Source of the DNA: Lamellibrachia columna
Lineage: Eukaryota; Annelida; Polychaeta; Sabellida; Siboglinidae
Assembly: GCA_963662155.1 (NCBI GenBank)
Contig: OY759266.1
Span: forward strand, 55,051,510-55,115,509
Length of the DNA stretch: 64,000 bases
Direction of reading: 5' to 3'
The notes beneath the pieces were generated by a model, which had not been told where the DNA came from, did no database searches, and saw only the letters and a program-made list of their open reading frames with translations. A program made the position numbers and the translations under genes. Shown here in pieces: positions 11,901 through 24,601 of this stretch (the stretch's first letter is position 1; each line of letters starts with the position of its first letter).

Positions 11901-13772
11901 CTCAGTGAAGTAGTGGCCAACTTCTTTGACAACAACGACATATTCAAGCAGAAGTGTCATGCCAGGGACAAGCTGCTGAAGTCTGTGAAGAACATGCTCG
12001 TGAACCGAGCTCGGTTGCCCAGTGGACTCCCAGAAAGTGCGTTTTCACCACTCGTGCAAGAAGTGATCGACAAAGAAACGATGGAGAAAGCTGCCTTGAT
12101 GCTTCAACACGGTTGCAGACTGACAGAAGATCCGTTCGTTGCCCAACAGATCGCCCGTCTCTACATGAAGGCGAAAGACTGGTCCAATGCGGAAACGTAT
12201 GCTAAATACGCCACTGATAAAATGCCGGACAACTCCTTCGTGTGGGATACATATGGGAGAGTCTTCCTAAGTCGGGTTGCAGAGAAATATCGCCAGTTGT
12301 TGCTGACGGAAGAGACGAAGATCACGGTTGACGAAATCATACCCGTCATTGACACAGCGACACGAGGCATTGAAATATTTCGCAAAGAGCAACATGTCGC
12401 CGAGAACGAACGACACATGTCGAGCAACAATGCCGGCTACATCGGCGAGATAGAGATCACAGTAGCGCTGCTTGACTGTCTCAATTTCGTGCAAGTTTTC
12501 AGCGATATGGACGTGCTACATCGGTTTCTCGTCGACGAGAAGTTTGTCCCCGAAGACGCCCGCTGCATGTTCGAAGTCGACGGCCAGGACTACGTGAGCC
12601 GCCTGAAGCAACTGCAGTGGGATGTGCGCAAAGTACTCGTGAGACTCGACGACGAGAACGAACAGCTGCACGAAGACATGAATGAGCACCGACGTCAAGT
12701 ACACGACAAAGTCAGACTGAAGAAGAAGCTCGACTTGCACTACTACTTCGGAGAAGCGAAGGAAACTGTACCAGACACTCTCTCAACCACCGAGAAGTGC
12801 CAGTACCGACGTCGGTTGCTGTTTCAGCGCGACACCGACACACTCGGGGGCATATTCAGCCTGCTTCACGTCATTGAAGCTGAACGAAAGCTTTGCGATG
12901 TCAGGGATATCATCGGGGAGAATATGCAAGACTCTACAACACCTGACGCATACGACCTGAGAGGTATGATCAGCGTAAATCTGGCTCTACTGCACATCCA
13001 CGACAAGTACCTCAACGCCATCAAGTACGACGACATGGTTGCATGGAGCCGCAGACTCTACGAGTTGCGTGACACGGTGCCGTTCATCTGGCTAGAGCCG
13101 TATCTCTTCTACACGATCTTCAACTGGCCGAGAAAGAACACGAGTTTCCACCTGCGGCCAACCGAACTGAACGCGGCATTGCGACAGTGGAAGGACGCCT
13201 ACTACAGCAAGTACCCGCGACAGAGAGAAGAGGGCAAGCCGTATAGGAAAACAGACAACACGAAGTTCTTTCTAGCAAACGGTAGCGACATGGCATCAAT
13301 CACCACATTCGACCAGCTGGATCGACGTCAGATCAAAGGCGACGCGTTCTGGCGCTACCCCCATGTGCTGCGGAAGCTGCAGCGCTTCAGTGGCCAACTG
13401 TCCCATGACGGTGGCGAGGTAATGGTCCACTTACAGTGCGCAAGCTGCGAGGACATTGTCATCCCAATTCCAACTTCGTTCCCGATCGGTAATCGAACGA
13501 TGTGGAACCAGATGGTGTTCTTCGTGATCGGCTTCAGTTGGTTCGGTCCGAAGGCGTTCGATGTGTCGCGAGAAGATCCCACGGATGACGTGTCGTACAT
13601 GGTAGCGGACAACCAAAACGTCAAACCTTTGTCCGTTTACCGGCAGACTGACAAAGGCCGAACTGACAAAGGTACCCATCAACGGTTCATGGAGGAACTG
13701 AACCCGATCGCCAACCAACTCCGTCTTATCAACGAATTAAAGCGATCGAAGCAACCTCTAACTCGGCAACAG
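8956..13772 (+). CDS. SAMD9L: SAMD9/SAMD9L-like protein, main exon
   Basis: From ATG 8970 the frame is open for 1616 codons, close to human SAMD9 and SAMD9L (about 1585 aa). Domains in order: SAM (about 1-67, starting HTWTIDHVCEWM); AlbA_2/Schlafen-like domain (about 160-320, with SETVRFVCACLN at 179-190 and acidic E270/D272); SIR2-like region (about 340-600, QWIFVNG at 465-471); STAND-type NTPase with the family's lysine-free P-loop EPGAGGTTTCK (698-708), Walker B VLVLLDN (748-754) and a following VCVFLL strand; helical and TPR-like repeats (about 900-1270); C-terminal OB-fold-like region (about 1470-1600). Known family members are cytosolic antiviral, growth-restricting factors, and human SAMD9 has been linked to tRNA cleavage through the AlbA_2 domain. 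An acceptor (TTGTAG, AG 8954-8955) in phase 1 permits fusion to the CARD exon, adding G-TAPA before the methionine. A phase-0 donor (CAG/GTAAAG) follows Q1601. Confidence 0.93.
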
Positions 13773-13879
13773 GTAAAGTTTCGTCGTCTGAAGTCGCCGT
13801 CTTTGAATACAGACGCGTAAATGTATTCGTGACACAAAGAAAAGGCTAACAAAAATACCACATTTTACCCTTTAATAAA
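13773..13879 (+). promoter_or_regulatory. Read-through 3' end with AATAAA (alternative to splicing)
   Basis: If the donor at 13773 is not used, the frame adds 15 residues, stops at 13818-13820, and an AATAAA follows at 13874-13879, about 54 nt later. This would be an intronic polyadenylation isoform of the SAMD9-like gene. Confidence 0.45.
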
Positions 13880-14173
13880 TCATGGTAGAAGCTAATGCAC
13901 CATTGCATTAATCTTAATATTCTTTATTTCCTAATAAAATAATATATTTCTTTTCGAATGCGACCACAATATATGACTTTCTTGCCAACGATTGCAATCA
14001 TTACGAACTAAGTAGGAAGCAGAGTCACCTTTTTAGAGTATTTAATATTTCGTAATATTCAATATTCGTTAGCATGGTTACTTCTGGTCTGCATATGTCT
14101 CTTGCCTGGGTTTCACTTATAGTCAGACGTACCATATTTTACATTTATTAAGATGCGTTTGTTGACACGCATA

Positions 14174-14375
<202 letters not shown>

Positions 14376-14489
14376 CGCCTGGGATATGTACAGTATTAAG
14401 CGATTATATTTGTTTTGGATGCAGTGTGAGTTTTATATAAGAACCATGGCTTTATAATGTTATCTGACAAAAGCACATTCCCGTTGCAG

Positions 14490-14585
14490 GAGAGGCTTGT
14501 GCAACAGGAGCGGAGATTACAACGGGAACGCAAAAGACTCATCGAGGAGAGACAGAGACACTTGCTGGCCGGTGATGATATCTAG
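14490..14585 (+). CDS. SAMD9L: Inferred last exon of the SAMD9-like gene (basic helical tail)
   Basis: An acceptor (CCCGTTGCAG, AG 14488-14489) opens a phase-0 frame of 31 residues, ERLVQQERRLQRERKRL then an EE-rich end, and TAG at 14583-14585. It joins exactly in phase to the donor after Q1601 (13770-13772), so the sequence runs RQQ then ERLVQQ. The Arg/Glu/Gln heptad-like composition predicts a charged single helix or short coiled coil. The intron would be 717 bp. Support is phase agreement, splice signals and the protein-like composition. An unspliced end with its own AATAAA competes with it. Confidence 0.6.
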   Translation, partial: ERLVQQERRLQRERKRLIEERQRHLLAGDDI

Positions 14586-14950
14586 CCGCTGCTGACAGCG
14601 CTGGACATTATAATGGTTGATACTGTGATACACATAGCAAACAGTTCGTCAAGTCGTATGAAAATATCTTTGCTCTGCGAATGTGTTTCGCGCTTGCTCC
14701 CAGCGGAGTGTACGAACTACCGGGCTGACATACACTGACCGAAGGCGAGACTTCAGAAATTTCAATGAAACTGCAGAGAACACAGTCAGTCGATCTGCAA
14801 ACATTACATTTGTAACAGTGCGTAACATGTTGTAAGCGTGGCAAAAGAAACGACATTTACTGAACGTACGGTAGTTTTTAGATAGTGTGTACGAATACTT
14901 TGAAATAGGTTCCTAACCAAATGAGCCGAATCACAAATGATTCGGCGGTG
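14586..14950. other. 3' flank of the SAMD9-like gene, no gene seen
   Basis: No AATAAA is close to the stop at 14585. No motif-bearing frame is present. Confidence 0.35.
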
Positions 14951-15062
14951 GCTGGACATGGCCATGGACATGGCCGTGGACGTGGACGTGGACGTGGACG
15001 TGGACGTGGACGTGGACGTGGACGTGGACGTGGACGTGGACGTGGACGTGGTCGTGGACATG
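14951..15062. repeat. (GTGGAC)n hexanucleotide array
   Basis: About 17 units of GTGGAC/ GGACGT with a few A and T substitutions at the edges (GGCCATGGACAT). It is not the metazoan telomere repeat TTAGGG. Confidence 0.9.
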
Positions 15063-15242
15063 GACATGGCTGCAGCTATTGTTTCCAGTGCTTATTTAGC
15101 AGAACACGAGAATATCGGCAATTGCTGTTCAGGTAGGAATTACAAACTCGACCATTGTCATAATATTTATTATAATATATGTTACAGTATTAATAGTTGT
15201 ATTATTAGTAATGCACGCAGACCAAATGGAGACTGAGTCTCA

Positions 15243-15265
15243 CTATTAGTAGTAGTAGTAGCTGC

Positions 15266-15329
<64 letters not shown>

Positions 15330-15334
15330 TAGTA
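15243..15334. repeat. (TAG)n microsatellite
   Basis: About 28 TAG/AGT triplets, interrupted once by GCTGCAG. The poly-Leu minus-strand frame is spurious. Confidence 0.95.
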
Positions 15335-15790
15335 GTATTGTGCATATACAGTCCAAATAGAGCCGGAATGTCATTCTGAATAAATGTTATGTCGTACGGT
15401 TCTTCAAATGTATGTTTTTCTGTGTGTCTCGCGCCGTTCAGTTCCTGCGACGTCTTCGGCCAGAAGCCTCGCAGGGACCGTAGTGGGTGAAATAGCGAAT
15501 GTGCGGCCGTTGTTCGTAAAGCTATTGTTCCAACTGCAGAATATGCCCCAGTCACAGGCACTATTTCGCCCAGACAAATTCTACAATGTCAGGACCAGAT
15601 GTCAGCGGTATGAACCGCGGATCTCTTAAGTTTCCAGTGTTAAAAGCTGTCGGGAACGATTCGTGACACGCAGAAGCTGATCCGTACTGCAACACGTAGC
15701 TACACGTCCTGTCGTATACGTGGGACATACCGCAGAAGTTCAATGCCGCCAATACCAACATCAGTACATAGAATCGAGATTGTTTCCGTT
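15335..15790. other. Anonymous sequence before the SAMD9 fragment
   Basis: Moderately GC-rich with an open frame at 15384-15629, but no recognisable domain. It does not match the SAMD9-like gene sequence upstream of position 10967. Confidence 0.35.
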
Positions 15791-15907
15791 AGAGGACGAT
15801 CGGCGCGAAAGCCAAGAAGAATGTAAAGAAATGCAGAGCGAAAAGATCTGCAGAATGATTGACGATGTATAAGCAGTCCTAATCTTAGGAAGACGCACCG
15901 ATGCGAA
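15791..15907 (+). pseudogene. Broken duplicate of the SAMD9-like NTPase region
   Basis: Positions 15794-15816 repeat the intact gene at about 10971-10996 without a mismatch (GGACGATCGGCGCGAAAGCC core). CTGCAGAATGATT at 15848-15860 matches 11013-11025, and AGGAAGACGCACCGATGCG at 15887-15905 matches about 11110-11128 with two changes. Between the second and third blocks some 60 nt that encode the P-loop in the intact gene are missing, and the first two are separated by extra sequence. No frame is maintained. It lies 1.2 kb beyond the parent in the same orientation, which suggests decay of a tandem duplicate or of an ectopic copy. Confidence 0.75.
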
Positions 15908-16415
15908 TTGAGATTGAAGAAAACATTCCTCATAATAATTCAATCTTTTAAAGAATTTGATATCCTCTTGATATCCTTTCTTGGATAGTTGGTATGAGCT
16001 CAGTGTAACCCATCTTGCTTACTTTTATGCACATTCGTAGCATAATAAGGCCGCAAGAAGCCGTGCAAGAGGCCACCGACGCGAGACCTAAGGTACACAA
16101 TGTGCATAACAAATGTAGTATTATATTATGCAACTCAAACAATAGCTATCTTCCGAAAAAACTCAAGACGTGTGGTTCACTTTTATTTGTACAATTCTTC
16201 CTGACTTGGATTAGTCATAAAGATAACGAGAATGCTATTTTCGTAGTCCGTAGTCTGCGTTCTGCTCGTACGTTCGTTCATGAAACCACAGATAATTTTA
16301 TATCCATTCTGGACATGTCGACCTCTCTATAATAATAAGCTACTGCCCAGTCCAGTTTAGCTCACCGGCTCAATTATGTGTTTGAAACAATTGTCTGCTT
16401 GTGACATTGTTTTGT
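15908..16415. other. Anonymous sequence
   Basis: AT-rich sequence with no gene, RNA or repeat that I recognise. Confidence 0.35.
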
Positions 16416-16505
16416 CATCGTCGTACAAACATACATCGTCGTACAAACATTCATCGTCGTACAAACATTCATCGTCGTACAAACATTCATCGTCGTACAA
16501 ACATG
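16416..16505. repeat. 18-bp tandem repeat, five copies
   Basis: Unit CATCGTCGTACAAACATT repeated five times with single-base variation. Confidence 0.95.
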
Positions 16506-16850
16506 CATGCTGCTAAAATAGGCGACATGTATAAGGGTGAACGTAGAATTTATTTTACAGTTGGCAAAAATCGTGAAATTGATTTACTTTTTTGCGTTTT
16601 CTTAATTTAGAGCTGTTCTTTGAACTTCATCAACTATTTAAAACCAATATTGGCCGCGACAACATTTGCTGCTTGGTAATCCAGGAGAGGATTATATTCT
16701 TGATGAATTTTGTCTTATGTCCTCAGTGTCACAAAGATCTTCACGTGATTAAAGTTCTCATAAAAATCACTGCAAACATTAGATGTCACTGGAGAGTGAG
16801 CTTAGACGTTCACTCAACATTACACAAAAGAAAGAAATGTAAAATGTAGT
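16506..16850. other. Anonymous AT-rich sequence
   Basis: No motif-bearing frame. It leads directly into the Gypsy LTR. Confidence 0.35.
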
Positions 16851-17046
16851 TAGAACTTGTTCTGAACTTTTGACTTGTATGTTCTGAACTTCTTACTTGT
16901 ATCTTGTGATCTTTTGACTTGTACTTACAGACTTAAACGCTGTATAACGAAAAACTTTATTGTGTCCATTGCCGGACAATTCCTCTCTTCATGGTCGCCA
17001 GGCGGCAGCACCACTAGCAGAGAACACCACTGAACAATACGTGACA
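16850..17046 (-). repeat. 3' LTR of the Gypsy element
   Basis: On the minus strand the LTR starts TGTCACGTATTG at 17046, immediately after a polypurine run (ATGGGGAGA at 17047-17055). It contains CAATAAAGTTTTTCG as polyadenylation signal, and a set of short repeats (AAGTCAAAAG, AAGTTCAGAAC). The far end is near 16850 but its exact base is not certain. No second copy of this LTR exists past the gag end, so the element lacks its 5' LTR here. Confidence 0.65.
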
Positions 17047-17171
17047 TCTCCCCATCAGGGTTAAATTTAACTTAAATGTACCATGCCATGTGCCAACATT
17101 AAGCTACTAGTCACATAAACAGGTGGTGTCATTATAACCGACATCATTAACACTACAGTGTCATTCTTCAA

Positions 17172-19980
17172 TTACACAACAGTGTCACTCCTTTTCCTTA
17201 ACACAACAGTGTCACTCATAATTAGTCTCCTAGGTCTGATTATAGACCTATTGGAATGACGCACCACTGGGCTGGAGGACGCTGGAGACGGGTCCAAATG
17301 CACCTCGCCAGCCGGACACGACGACACAACCGCCGGTTTAGGCTGATCTATTCTTGTCACGGTAACTTTGCCTGAAGACTGCTTGACATACGGCGTATCG
17401 TGTAAATGACATCTGTTTCGACGGTAGACGCCAGATTCTGTCTGCACTGTGTACGAACGTGACTGTTTTGTGTGGCGCGCCAGGTCTGGGTTGGGCCAGT
17501 TAAGTCACAGTGCCTATGATAGAGTTGGCAGGGTCGTACGGATATGTCGATCCATCACCAGTTGAGCAGGACTGCATCCCGTGGCCGCAATCACATTGTC
17601 CCTGTAAACCATGAGGGCCCAGCCAAGGATCGTCCTGGATGAGAATCCTTTTGGCCGTTTGCACGGCTTGCTCGGCTTCTCCATTGGTGTTTGGCAGGCA
17701 CGGGCTCGACGTCACAAGTGTAAACCCATACTGCTCTGTAAATGACGTGCAATCTGACGACGAGAACAAAGGGGCTTTATCTGACACCAGCTCAATTGGG
17801 ATGCCAAATCGGGCGAAGATGTCCTTTAACTTCGAAATACACTCTGCAGATGTAGTGCTACTGAGGTGCATGATCTCGATCCACCTGGAGTGGTAGTCTA
17901 CTACTACTACTACTACCATGTTGTCATTTCCTTGAAACTAACAGAGGTGTACCGCTACTCTCTGCCACGGTCATGTGGGTAGAGGGTCAGTGGCTCCCTC
18001 TGTTAACTTGGTTTGTGGACTTGACAGTGGTCGCAGGCACCCATTACATGCTTGATGTCACGTGTTATCCCGGCCACCACACGGACACCCTGGCTCGTTC
18101 CAGACACTTCGTTATTCCCTGATGGCCTGCATGAATCTAGTCTAGTATATCTGGCCTCAAGGCTGTAGGAATGACGATTCAGTCGGCATATGTCAGAACA
18201 CCAGCTCCCTCAGATTTTCCGGTACGTCCTTCTCATACTTTGGCCAACAAGTCAACGTATGGATAATAGCTGACTGGAGAATAGCATCATCCCTCGTGCA
18301 GGATCGCAACTCAGCCTTTTTCTGGGGCAACATTAGTAGGCTTGACTACGCCATCTGCACGTGGAGCTCGACTTCTTCTGCGACTGATGATGATGGAGTG
18401 ATCTTTATTGGGCTTCTCGACAGAGCACCAGCTACCACAAGGTCTTTCCCTGGGGCATATTCAGGTTTAGTCTTATATCGCATCAGCCGCATTAATAGTC
18501 GCTGACATCTTAACGGTGTTCAGCCGAGGACTTTGACGTTGATAAACGGCACAAGAGTCTGTGAACAGTTTCAATTCCTCTAGACCACAGAGGAATCTGT
18601 CGAATTGTTCGCATGGTCACAGACTCGCTAAACACCCCTTTTCTATTTGTGCGTACCGCTGCTCGGCGGGGGGAGGGGGTCAAAATTTTCGAAAAGAATG
18701 CTACATGCTTCGGCCTCCCACCACCGTGATTTTGCATGAGAACTCCCCCGATACCGTACGAGCTGACATCGGCACTCACACAGGTGGACTTCGTTGCGTC
18801 GTAATATGCCAGGATTGGTGTCGTTGACACCAACGTCTTCATCTTGACAAATGCTTCTTCCTGGGCAAGTCCTCATAACCAAACCGTGTCGTCCTTCAGT
18901 AGGTCGTTCAGAAGACGGGTGACGCTGTGTAGATCTGGCAGATATGAACCTAGAAAATGGACCATTCTGATAACTTGTCGCAACAGTGGCACCGTTGTTG
19001 GTGCTGACATGTTTAGAATGGCAGCGACCTTTTCTGGATCTGCGACTATTCCTTCGGCGGTGAACCTGTGACACAGGAACTTGAGTTCTTACTGCCTGAA
19101 CAGACACTTGTCTTTATTCAGTCTGAGACGGGACGTCTCGACGATGTTCGTGACAGTCTCTAGGCGACGGTCGTGTGCTTCCTTGTCTTTCCCACCTTCT
19201 ACCCCTTGGAACAACTGCGACATCTTCCGCATGAAGATTTCAGGCGCTGAAGTAATACCGAGTGGCAGCCGACGGAAACAATAGCGGCCAAACGGTATGA
19301 TGAATGTCGTCAGCTCTTGACTGTCATCGTGTAGTGGCGGCGTCAATAGAGGTGAATACTGTCGTACCGGTCAGCTTTGAAGTTACTTTATCTATTGTTG
19401 ACAGGATAAATATTTCTCGCTTCACCTCTCGGTTGAGCTTCTTTAAGTCAACGCAGATGCGTACTTTTCCTGAGTTCTTCATGACCGAGACCATAGGTGC
19501 ACACGACGACGTTGGTTATGTGCTGGGCACAACAACCCCTGCTGCTTGGAGACAGTCCAGTTTCTCCTTCACCTTCGGTTGGAGTGGTATCTGCACGCGC
19601 CTGCCTACACTCAACGCATACGGCTCAGCTCCGTCCCGCAGCGCGATTCTTACAGGTTCAGTCTTGAGACATCCTATATCACCGAACGCCTCCTCAAACT
19701 CGTCAACTTTGAAAGTGAGGCCCATGAGGTTGGCTACGCTGCGACGCAGAAGGTTATTAACCTGCACTCTGACGACGACAATGCGGAAGTGGAATGACTG
19801 TCCTTTAACTCCTGTGTGTGCTCCAAGTTTTCCCTTGCACACAAGTGGTCCGCCCACGCCAAGCAGTGTTGTCGTGATTGGTTTTAACTTTGGCCTCGGC
19901 CCCATTGCATTGTACGTGTCTTTAGACATGATTGACGTATCTGCGCTTGAGTCAATTTCGAAGTCGATCTTCTTGCCCAA
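17172..19980 (-). pseudogene. Gypsy pol: protease, RT, RNase H, integrase
   Basis: The protease begins near 19970 with DSSADTSIM at the place of the usual DTGAD active site, so the catalytic glycine is lost. RT follows (LRDGAEPYALSVGRRVQIPL near 19620; VRICVDLKKLNREV about 19450; TTFIIPFGRYCFRRLP near 19310). RNase H is at 18842-18510 (CVSADVSSYGIGGVLMQ). The integrase core is at 17919-17600 (VVDYHSRWIEI, SDKAPLFSS, TSSPCLPNTNGEAEQAVQ), and the integrase C-terminal YRRNRCHLH lies near 17420. Several frame breaks fall between these blocks. Confidence 0.88.
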
Positions 19981-20142
19981 GATTGGAAATGTTACCTTCC
20001 AAGCTGGGTCAGAGTCTTCACACTGTACATATCCTTGGAAAGAGTGCTCCGAGGGCGACTCTCGTCAACGTCCGCACGACGGGACTGCTTTGACTTCCTG
20101 GACACGTTTCGTTCAGCACACTGACGCAAAATGTCCCCTTTT

Positions 20143-20312
20143 GCCACGGGAGGCGGCTTGTCATGACGGGAGTCGGCTTGTCATGACGGGAAGGCGGCTT
20201 GTCATGACGGGAAGGCGGCTTGTCATGACGGGAAGGCGGCTTGTCATGACGGGAGGCGGCTTGTCATGACGGGAAGGCGGCTTGTCATTACGGGAGGCGG
20301 CTTGTCATTACG
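20143..20312. repeat. 20-21-bp tandem repeat in the gag-protease linker
   Basis: Eight copies of GGCGGCTTGTCATGACGGGA, some with an extra A, the last two with ATTACG. It replaces the zinc-knuckle to protease linker of the Gypsy element. Confidence 0.9.
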
Positions 20313-20339
20313 TTGGAGCTGCTTGCTTTTACCACCCTA

Positions 20340-21062
20340 TGCTGCTGCATTCACCGCTGAGGCATTCTAGGTTTTAACCAACTGCCAATGCCTAGCGGTA
20401 TCAGCAGCCTTCTCTAGCGTAAGATCATCTCGCTCCATCTGTAGTTTCTGTGACAGTTCTTTGTTTGTCATTCCCACGATAAGCTAGATATTTCCAGACT
20501 CATGTTCTCCGAAATTGTAATATCTTGTCAAATCATGCATATCCAAACTTCTTATGTATAGCTCAACCGATTCTCCTGGCAGCTGACTTCTCTGGTTAAA
20601 TGTTGTTCTGTAGTGTATGACGTTTCTCCTCGGCACAAACTAGCCATCGAACTTTCCCATCACTGTGTCAAAGTCGTCTTCGGGATTTATTTCGTCAATA
20701 ACTAGGCCAAACGTAAAATACTTGTATATGGTATTCGCCTCTCTTCCCATAGGCATAGCATATATCAGGGAACTGACTTGCACTATTCCCTCCTCTTTGT
20801 TTAGTTTCGTTGCAATTTGAAACAGACCGAATCGATCACGCCATTCTGGCCATTTCGTTAGACTTGTAAAGTCAAAATTCTCCGGTGGATTGAATGTTCA
20901 AATTCATTTAAGATCTTATACTGTTCGTCCACAAACTGTTCATCCACAAACTGCAGACAAAGCTTCGCAATTCCTGTTTTGATTATCACAGGCTTCATCT
21001 GCGTTAATAAAACAAAACAATGCATTTCGCATTTCGGATGATGGCAATCAGTTCGTTCTGTA
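20340..21062 (-). pseudogene. Gypsy gag remnant
   Basis: The minus strand near 20540-20380 reads VGMTNKELSQKLQMERDDLT followed by LEKAADTARHW, the recognisable C-terminal capsid segment of invertebrate Gypsy gag. An upstream start lies at about 21073 (MIGDTERTD) in a frame that soon breaks. Stops occur inside the capsid part. Confidence 0.7.
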
Positions 21063-21263
21063 TCACCTATCATGTACTACAAAGATTCTCATCAGTTTCG
21101 ATGTGGGTGACGTCATCGCGATGGCTTCTCAGGGCAATATTCTGCTCTTAGTAGATAATAATCGTTTTCATTACGGGCTGCAGCTTAAAGCGATTGTCTT
21201 TCACGTGGCTTTGCAAACATGTCAACATCAGCTGTCTGGGCAGGTTTAGATGATCTTACACCA

Positions 21264-21896
21264 TGGTGTCTTGACAACTGAAGTGTGATCGCGGTGTCTC
21301 GACAACTAAAGTGTGATCGCGGTGTCTCGACAACTGAAATGTGATCGCGGTGTCTTGACAACTGAAATGTGATCGCGGTGTCTCGACAACTAAAGTGTGA
21401 TCGTGGTGTCTCGACAACTGAAATGTGATCGCGGTGTCTCGACAACTGAAGTGTGATCGCGGTGTCTCGACAACTGAAGTGTGATCGCGGTGTCTCGACA
21501 ACTGAAGTGTGATCGCAGTGTCTCGACAACTGACGTGTGATCGCGGTGTCTCGACAACTGAAGTGTGATCGTGGTGTCTCGACAACTGAAGTGTGATCGT
21601 GGTGTCTCGACAACTGAAGTGTGATCGTGGTGTCTCGACAACTGAAGTGTGATCGCAGCGTCTCGACAACTGAAGTGTGATCACGGTGTCTCGACAACTG
21701 AAGTGTGATCACAGTTTCTCGACAACTGAAGTGTGATCACGGTGTCTCGACAACTGACGTGTGATCGCGGTGTCTCGATAACTGAAGTGTGATCGCGGTG
21801 TCTCGACAACTGAAGTGTGTTCGCGGTGTCTCGGTAACTGAAGTGTGATCGTAGTCTCTCGACAACTGAAGTGTGATCGCGGTGTCTTGACAACTG
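21264..21896. repeat. 28-bp tandem array, about 22 copies
   Basis: Unit about TGTCTCGACAACTGAAGTG plus TGATCGCGG (28 bp), with C/T and G/A changes, mostly at the CG dinucleotides. Long minus-strand open frames across it exist only because 28 bp cycles through all frames without a stop. Confidence 0.95.
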
Positions 21897-21949
21897 GTTC
21901 TCACAGGATGAAAAAAATCTGGTCAGAATAAAGGGGGCTTCCCGGGCAC

Positions 21950-22870
21950 CCGATGGAGACACCCTGGGTCCGCGCATTAAAAGATAAGTCAGGAGAGGGA
22001 TACGGAGAGAACACTTTGAGGAAATCTTTAATAGATGGTCCTGTAATAGATGTTGAATTAGTTCCAGCTACAAACGAAATCATCATAGATTCTATAACAC
22101 AAGCAGAAATTAGAATAACATTAAGAAAACTAAAAATGCGAAGGCAGGCGCAAGGATGACATTACAGCGGAATTGTTGGAAACAGACATGACTACAACAG
22201 AGAAATGGCTTCTATGCTTATTCGGAACATTTTCGGAACAAGAAGAAGTACCCAAGGCATGGAAGCAAGGGTTGGTTGCTAAAATACAAAAAAAAGAGGT
22301 CTTACAGAGTATAGAAATTGGAGAAGAATCACTCTAATATTTGTTCCCAGTAAAGTGTTCGGAAGAGTGGTTATAGGCAACATAAGAGATCGAATTAACA
22401 ACAAGTTGAGAAATAAGCAAGCAGGCTTCAGAAGAGGAAGAGGTACAATTGAAAATATTCTGATAAATATAATAGAGCAGCTAATGGAATGGTAGACAAG
22501 TTTATACGTCACTTGTATAGTCTTAGGAAAGGTGCTTGACTCTGGGCACCGAGGGAGCCTTTGGAATATCAAGGAGAGCTCCCGAATCCCACACAAGATA
22601 ATGGATGATTCAGATCTTATACGTGGACAGTGAATGTGCAGTGTTAGATGAAGGTGAAGAGTCTGAATGGTTCAAGGTTAAAACGTTAAACAAGAAGATG
22701 CAGTGTCTGGATTTGATTTCTTAATGGTAGTCAACTGGATATTGAGGAAACCAACCGAAGGAAATAGCACAGGGATAAGATGGAAATTCATGTAAAAACT
22801 CGAGGACTCGGTCTTGCAGATGACATTGCACTCATCAATCTAGGACTTATGCGAGCAGTAGGAACAAAGA
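21950..22870 (+). mobile_element. LINE fragment (RT region), frameshifted
   Basis: The frame reads ITQAEIRITLRKLKMRR at 22100, then after frameshifts AELLETDMTTTEKWLLCLFG, WRRITLIFVPSKVFGRVVI, RNKQAGFRRGRGTIENIL and, near 22810, LGLADDIALINL with the RT catalytic ADD. The same block order occurs in the intact LINE at 60456-63467, so it belongs to the same broad group (APE-type endonuclease LINE). The endonuclease and the 3' end are absent. Confidence 0.8.
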
Positions 22871-22929
22871 ATCAATTCGCAAAAAAAACCTGACTTAGAA
22901 ACAATGAGTAATATTTGTACTTATTTCAC

Positions 22930-23290
22930 AGTCAGTTTACCCTTTTTCCCGTGACGTTTCGACTGCTATCAGCAATCTTCTTCAGACAACTACCGCTAGA
23001 TGGCAACACGGTAGTCATTCTGCGCAGACGTATCACTCTGGTGTGTGCCCCCCGCGGCCGCGCCCTGGGTGGCCCTTCAGGAGATCATCGTAGATATGTG
23101 AGAGTCGGTACAGGCCCTCATCTCGATTCATGCTGTATTTGGCTTTTCTTATCCAGATCGCTTCTTTGATGCCTCTTGTTCTCCAGCCCGACTCCCTCTC
23201 TACAAATTTGGCCCCTCCCAGTCTACTATGTGATTTTTTTGTGTCATGTGATCTGTGATAGCTGATCATTTGAACCATCCAGTCTTATGA
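22930..23290 (-). mobile_element. Penelope-like element 3' fragment
   Basis: The minus-strand frame at 23278-23033 contains RGIKEAIWIRKAKYSMNRDE and LSHIYDDLL, the end of a Penelope-type GIY-YIG endonuclease. Beyond the stop comes GAAGAAGATTGCTGATAGCA and GTCGAAACG near 22950-22980, the same 3' motif that follows the second Penelope-like element near 26131-26161. Confidence 0.8.
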
Positions 23291-24584
<1,294 letters not shown>

Positions 24585-24601
24585 TAATTCATACACACAA
24601 A

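Larger units (their letters stand above)
17047..21062 (-). mobile_element. Ty3/Gypsy retrotransposon, 5'-truncated and frameshifted
   Basis: Reading from high to low coordinates the order is gag, protease, RT, RNase H, integrase, polypurine tract and 3' LTR, the Ty3/Gypsy order. The coding sequence is split by frameshifts and stops, so it is not functional. A 20-21-bp tandem array interrupts the gag-protease junction. The 5' LTR and primer-binding site are not found; the region beyond 21070 gives way to a 28-bp tandem array at 21264. Confidence 0.88.

Noticed and set aside
8970..13820. Prokaryotic Avs or similar STAND antiphage gene acquired by transfer
   Set aside because: SAM, AlbA_2, SIR2-like, GxGGTT P-loop, TPR and OB order is the animal SAMD9 order, and splice signals on both sides fit a resident animal gene.
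8915..13861. Many minus-strand and alternative-frame ORFs under the SAMD9-like exon
   Set aside because: Shadows of the 1616-codon frame; none has a domain.
14951..15062. Telomere-like or RGRG (GAR) protein repeat
   Set aside because: GTGGAC is not a telomeric unit, and the Arg-Gly frame lacks flanking coding sequence.
19304..20269. 321-codon plus-strand frame
   Set aside because: It is antisense to Gypsy protease and RT, which show clear motifs on the minus strand.
21185..21977. Minus-strand frames of 83-175 codons with repeated HFSCRDT-like motifs
   Set aside because: Same effect from a 28-bp stop-free array.
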